Assembly: GCF_038502225.1 (NCBI RefSeq)
Contig: NC_091382.1
Coordinates: 10,988,602 to 11,052,601 of the forward strand
DNA from: Cherax quadricarinatus
Taxonomy: Eukaryota; Arthropoda; Malacostraca; Decapoda; Parastacidae
Reading direction: 5' to 3'
Length of the DNA: 64,000 nucleotides
Shown here: piece by piece, positions 60,297 through 64,000 of the stretch
Layout of the letters: each line of letters starts with the position of its first letter
Position numbering within the stretch: the first letter of the stretch is position 1
Made by a program: the position numbers and the translations under genes
Notes under the pieces: model-generated
Database searches by the model: none
What the model was told of the DNA's origin: nothing
Seen by the model: only the letters and a program-made list of their open reading frames with translations

Positions 60297-60755
60297 TTAG
60301 TATCTGTATCTGTTGGTTTGGAGTGGAGGCCATCGACTGTGGTTCCACTCCAGGAATGACTGGATTTGGTGTACGATTTCTGCCATTTCCTGCCAGTTTT
60401 TTTTCCTTCCTGGCACTAAAAAACCTCTCCCTCTTGAGTGGCTGTGGCTACCCAGGTTTTCCCATGGCCTGGATGTTTTGTATCTTTTTGTCCCCTTTAG
60501 ATGGTATGCCTGGCAATTTAAGTTATAGCACAGTCTTTCCTGTACTGAAGAGGTACACATTTCAGGGTGAAAAAGCTTACAGGAAGGGAGTTTGCATTTT
60601 CCTGTTGTCATATGGGCATGGCATTTTCTAGGGTGGTCATAGTTGCATGTCCCATCTGTTTTTCCAGATTTCCCATGCCAGCAGATACCAAGTGCATAGT
60701 ATGTGCATAGTGTGTGCTTATGAGGCTCATCCTCCAACTGTGACGATGGAACCAC
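60297..60755 (-). pseudogene. CR1-like LINE copy 2: triple CCCH zinc-finger region
   Basis: A 152-codon frame on the minus strand reads CTYYALGICWHGKSGKTDG..CNYDHPRKC, then TTGKCKLPSCKLFHPEMC, then ERLCYNLNCQAYHLKGT. The C...C-NYDH, C-KLPSC-KLFH and C-YNLNC-QAYH blocks are three successive CCCH-type fingers. Such fingers mostly bind single-stranded RNA. The following segment (WQEMAEIVHQIQSFLEWN) may be helical. A stop at 60297 and frame change separate it from the endonuclease (NIQGLKPATNNKIPFIRGLL from about 60235). In the ancestral element they were probably one polyprotein or adjacent ORFs. Confidence 0.78.
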
Positions 60756-61279
60756 TTACAGCCTTAAATCATGTACGTTCCTTGTGCCCCCAGGATACTT
60801 TTCCTTGTATCAAAAGTAATGTCACACATATGCCTCAGTCTGCACTACCTCTTGTTTGCGCCACAGAGACAAATCGTGGTCGTCAACCATCTCAGAGATC
60901 ACCAAGAACCAGTGTACAGAGTCGTTATACACCTCGTAGTATTCGTAGTACATTCAGTAACCATAGTCGGCGGACTTGTTACAACTGTGGTTTCCGTGGC
61001 CATATTGCAATTAATTGTCCTGATAGTTACCCTAAGAGACGTCGTATTGATGATGAGTACGTAGATCTTCCCTACTGTATTTATCATAGAATACATGGAC
61101 ATGACACATCTGAGTGCAATGCTCTCTATAACCTTCAGTACTCTAGGTCTTTCCGTGGCCGTTCCAACCGCAGAACCCGTAGAGGAAACAGATATCGTGG
61201 TTCTCAAAATAACCAGGACCAGGCTCGTTCTTCCAATTCTGGGGAATTCGAGCGCCCCAGTCAAACCGTCCCATGGTGA
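60756..61279 (+). pseudogene. Gypsy Gag, C-terminal (nucleocapsid) part
   Basis: The frame (open from 60647, but the first ~35 codons come from the neighbouring LINE) contains the CCHC knuckle CYNCGFRGHIAINC (about 60978-61020), a second C/H group (YCIYHRIHGHDTSEC) and an Arg-rich tail (RGRSNRRTRRGNRYRG) suited to RNA packaging. Stop at 61277-61279. Capsid sequence is absent. Confidence 0.85.
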
Positions 61280-61345
61280 CAGTAGGTGATAATGAGTACA
61301 CCATCCCCGTTCACAATTCCTTTGAAGCCTTAAGCAGTCTCGAGA

Positions 61346-62311
61346 ATGACAATTCTGCTGATGTTGCTTCACATGTCTGACATAGATGATTTTGGGGATG
61401 ATGTGGAACAAGTCTTTTCTGATGACAATTCACCTTTTTGTTTGCACATAACTTACAATGCAACCATAGGCCCTATAGTGCAAGCATTTGTTTATAATGC
61501 GCCCGTTCATTTGTTCATGGACTCTGGTGCGCAAGTCAATATTATTAGGTCTAGTTTGTTTAAGGATAAGCAGTTACGACATGTCCTTCTCGTAGAATCG
61601 ACTCGTGTGTCCTCCCTTAGTGGAGTAGCTGGTTCTCACCTGCGTGGCCAAGGTCGGACTTCCCTAACCTTTTCTATCCAAGGTAGAGACTTCACTGCTT
61701 CCTTCCTTGTTGTCGACCAGATTACTTTCCCTGGTGACCTTCTTCTGGGATTTGCTTCCATGCGAGACTTACGCATTGTGCTCGACCCTTATACATGGCA
61801 TGCCCAAATTGACGACTTGATCTTTGCATTCTGGGGTTACCAGCTTGGATCAGAAATCTGTTATACTGCTGCAGAGTATGATGTACGGATTAAGTCCTTA
61901 CAAGCTAATGCATTCTCCAGTATCGTACCCAAGCGGTCAGGCACTGATTATTCTATCACTCCCATCAGTGTTCCACCTATACCTTCAGACTTGCAGGATA
62001 GTCCGATGCCTCAAGTGTCCGAGGACACTCAGATTGCCTTGAGTGCACAACCTATCCCTGCAATGACTGCTAGTTCGAGTAGTAGTAGTTTCTCCACAGG
62101 GGATGCCTTGTCAGAAAACGATTACTTGAAACTAGTAATGCCATCTCTTGTTGATGTCACATGCCGTCTGCAGAAAGACGTCTCTGTTGCGGCTAGTGCT
62201 CTCACTAGAGTGTCTGTAGTTGTTCCTAGTGTTCCAGATGATAACATCCTAGTTGACAGTGATTCCTGCAAAGTAAAAGGTCTATTTGTTGAACCATCTT
62301 ACATGTTGTAA
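61346..62311 (+). pseudogene. Gypsy aspartic protease region
   Basis: An open frame of about 320 codons. APVHLFMDSGAQVNIIRSSLF (about 61503-61563) is the retropepsin active site (D-S-G), with LLGFASMRDLRIVLD (about 61747-61790) as the flap-distal motif. The C-terminal half is a Ser-rich linker (TASSSSSSFSTGDALS). A stop after ML separates it from the RT frame; in intact relatives these are one polyprotein. Confidence 0.85.
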
Positions 62312-63460
62312 GAGATGGTAAGATCCATTTCTTCCTGGCCAACACTTCTGGTCACAGTGTTCGCCTCAGAGCAAATACCAATCTTGTTGACCTTGTTCAC
62401 TATCCTTACCCTGTTCAGGTAGAGGATGAGTTGTCACCTGACCAGTGGGTCGGTGCTATTTCTACCAGGGAGACCTCATGCACTTCACTGGATCAATCTG
62501 TTCCACCAGTTGAGGAGAAAGACTTAGCTCCCACTGACTTCCCAGATGAAGTCAAGCGTTTATTGACTCTGTTGAACAAACGTCGTACAGCCATTGCCTT
62601 ACCAGGTGAGAAGATGGGTATAACGAACTTATTGTCCCATTGTATTCCAATTGAACCTGGTACTAGACCTATCTACATACCTGCGTACAGAATGCCTCAT
62701 TCACAAGTTGCTGTCGCAGAAGAATTGATCAATCAAATGCTTGATGATGGAGTTATTGCACCTAGCAATTCCCCTTGGAATGCACCCTTGATCCTAGTAC
62801 CTAAGAAGGATGGTACTTGGCGCCCAGTGATTGACTTTAGGAAGTTAAACGCGAAAACCATTCCAGATCGCTTTCCACTCCCTGTACTGGGTAATCTTTT
62901 ACGTAACATCGGAGATAGTCTTTTCAACCCTGGATTTGTTGCAAGGGTTTTGGCAAGTCCCTCTTCACGAGGACAGCCAAGAGCTAACTGCATTCTCCAT
63001 TCCTACAGGTCATTATCACTTGCTCCGTATGGCGTTTGGATTACGATCTTCCCCTATCAAGTTCTCAAGGCTCATGACTAACATCTTTAGAGGTCTCATA
63101 GGTAATGCAGTTATGGTGTACTTAGATGACGTAATTGTCACGTCTAAAGACGTGGATACACACTTGAAAAGACTTGATGTAGTACTTGGTAAGCTTGAAG
63201 AAGCCAATTTAAAGATCAAACTGTCTAAATGTCAATTTTTCAGATCAGAAATTAAGTTTCTTGGTCACGTAGTCACTCCTAGAGGGGTTACGACTGACCA
63301 AAGTAAAGTAACTGCAGTACTAAATTTTCCAACTCCCAAAACTGCTGATGCCGTAAGATCCTTTGTGGGCTTAGCAGGCTTTTATAGATCTTTCATTGCC
63401 AATTTTTCTTCCATAGCTGCTCCTCTGAGTTGCTTAAGAAAGATGCTCCTTTTGTTTTGA
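62312..63460 (+). pseudogene. Gypsy reverse transcriptase, frameshifted
   Basis: The first frame (62431-63081) carries IPIEPGTRPIYIPAYRMP, DDGVIAPSNSPWNAPLILVPKKDGTW and PVIDFRKLNAKTIPDRFPLP. At about 62925-62935 the text moves to another frame (62936-63460: LQGFWQVPLHEDS, TAFSIPTGHYHLLRMAFGL, MVYLDDVIV catalytic YLDD at about 63117, FLGHVVTPRGV, VRSFVGLAGFYRSFI). The frame is lost again at about 63445, after PLSCLRK. The motifs are those of Gypsy-type RT. The breaks prevent a full product. Confidence 0.9.
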
Positions 63461-64000
63461 CCTTCCGTCAAGAAAGAGCATTCCAAACTCTAAAAGAAAA
63501 GCTAACATCTGCTCCAATTTTGAAATTTCCAGATTTTTCTAAGCCCTTCTATCTGACAACTGATACTAGTTCAATTGGCATAGGTGCCGTACTAGCTCAG
63601 AAGACCGATGGCAAGTACAACGCAGTTGCATTTGCTAGCCGAGTCCTTACGAAGGCTGAACGTAATTATACAGTAACCGAGCAAGAAGCTTTAGCAATAG
63701 TATGGTCTTTAAAGCACTTCCGAGACATTATATATCAGTACTCTGTTCGACAGACCACGCTCCACTGATACCCTTATTCCAGAACAAACAACCTACTGGA
63801 AGGTTAGCCAGGTGGACCTTGACTATCCAAGAGTTCAATCCCACCTTTGAGCATTTATCTGGCAAGTCAAATGTAGTCGCAGATGCCTTATCGCGACATG
63901 TTAGTATAGTAACTGCAGACCCTACATTTAGTGCTGAAGATGTAAAGAATGCTCAACGAACAGATCCCATGTGGTCTGGTGTGATTCGATTCCTGCTCCA
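63440..64000 (+). pseudogene. Gypsy RNase H and connection region, partial at window edge
   Basis: DAPFVLTFRQERAFQTLKEKL, YLTTDTSSIGIGAVLAQ, FASRVLTKAERNYTVTEQEALAIVWSL (63440-63725) form the RNase H-like domain. A frame change at about 63745 leads to STDHAPLIPLFQNK, GRLARWTLTIQEF, LSGKSNVVADALSRH (63750-63900), then text without stop to the window end. The integrase would follow outside the window. Confidence 0.88.

Larger units (their letters stand above)
57190..60755 (-). mobile_element. CR1-like LINE copy 2 with N-terminal CCCH zinc fingers
   Basis: Minus strand, 3' end at GGTTTACCTGGAGTTTACC (57191 region; tandem CTCCAGGTAAA in sense). Order: CCCH segment (60755-60297), endonuclease (60240-59560), linker and RT (59560-57232), stop within ~40 bp of the 3' end. 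The upstream side is cut at about 60755, where Gypsy sequence on the opposite strand begins. It is the same family as 22935-27060, roughly 75-80 percent similar by eye, so they are separate, not recently duplicated, insertions. C runs (58718-58729, 60040-60050) cause several frameshifts. Confidence 0.87.
60756..64000 (+). mobile_element. Gypsy-type LTR retrotransposon, 5'-truncated, continues past the window
   Basis: Plus-strand Gag (nucleocapsid part), protease, RT and RNase H in Gypsy (Ty3) order. No LTR or primer-binding site lies upstream; Gag coding begins abruptly at the edge of CR1-like copy 2, so the 5' LTR and most of Gag are missing or displaced by that LINE. The 3' part is beyond the window. 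Frame breaks at about 62310, 62930, 63450 and 63745 show it is degenerate. Confidence 0.9.

Overview
This is eukaryotic, repeat-dominated DNA with AT-rich intergenic sequence, microsatellites and one 100-base assembly gap (27542-27641). Several transposon families look like those of decapod crustaceans (RTE-like LINEs with a short GGGCCACCCTGCCTCGG-type tail, CR1-like LINEs with an AGGTAAACTCCAGGTAAACC-type end, Tigger elements, tRNA-SINEs). I infer a decapod, probably crayfish- or lobster-like; this rests on memory of repeat families, not on a search. There is no bacterial or phage content.

Layout. 1-9.4 kb: a nest of an RTE-like LINE (+), fragments of a CR1/Jockey-group LINE (mostly -), a complete 478-bp mini-RTE element with a 12-bp target duplication, a TA-flanked MITE and a tRNA-derived SINE. 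9.4-13.4 kb: two exons of a host glucoside xylosyltransferase-like (GT8) gene on the minus strand, the only host gene I recognise. They lie among an internally deleted Tigger, a piggyBac-type MITE and a hAT-like MITE, and both exons carry a frame break. 13.6-22.3 kb: a nearly complete RTE-like LINE (-), a second truncated copy split by a foldback MITE, three minisatellites, and a structured SINE containing a mini-RTE with its own 12-bp duplication. 22.9-27.1 kb: CR1-like LINE (-) with an N-terminal CCCH zinc-finger region. 27.6-28.5 kb: a small Tigger derivative that keeps an open 146-codon frame without the catalytic domain. 28.5-35.1 kb: a full-length I-clade LINE (+) with a perfect 13-bp target duplication, intact ORF1 and an ORF2 with one frameshift. 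35-42 kb: mostly unannotatable AT-rich DNA with a mini-I element and a heavily decayed LINE. 42.7-49.3 kb: Jockey-like and Tx1-like LINEs (-). 49.8-57 kb: two Penelope-like elements head to head, the first split by an intact Tigger transposon (perfect 23-bp inverted repeats, TA duplication, 597-aa transposase). 57.2-60.75 kb: second CR1-like CCCH LINE (-). 60.75-64 kb: 5'-truncated Gypsy-type LTR retrotransposon (+), cut by the window edge.

The observation I find most interesting is RNA-level. Two unrelated LINE families (RTE-like and I-clade) each come with short non-autonomous derivatives that keep both the 5' leader and the 3' tail of the LINE. The leaders of both can be folded into the nested pseudoknot order P1-P2-(P3)-P1'-P4-P2' of HDV-like self-cleaving ribozymes. 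In the I-clade pair the putative P2 helix changes on both sides (GGGGGG/CCCCCC versus GGAAGG/CCTTCC). This is inference from hand folding and needs covariance testing.
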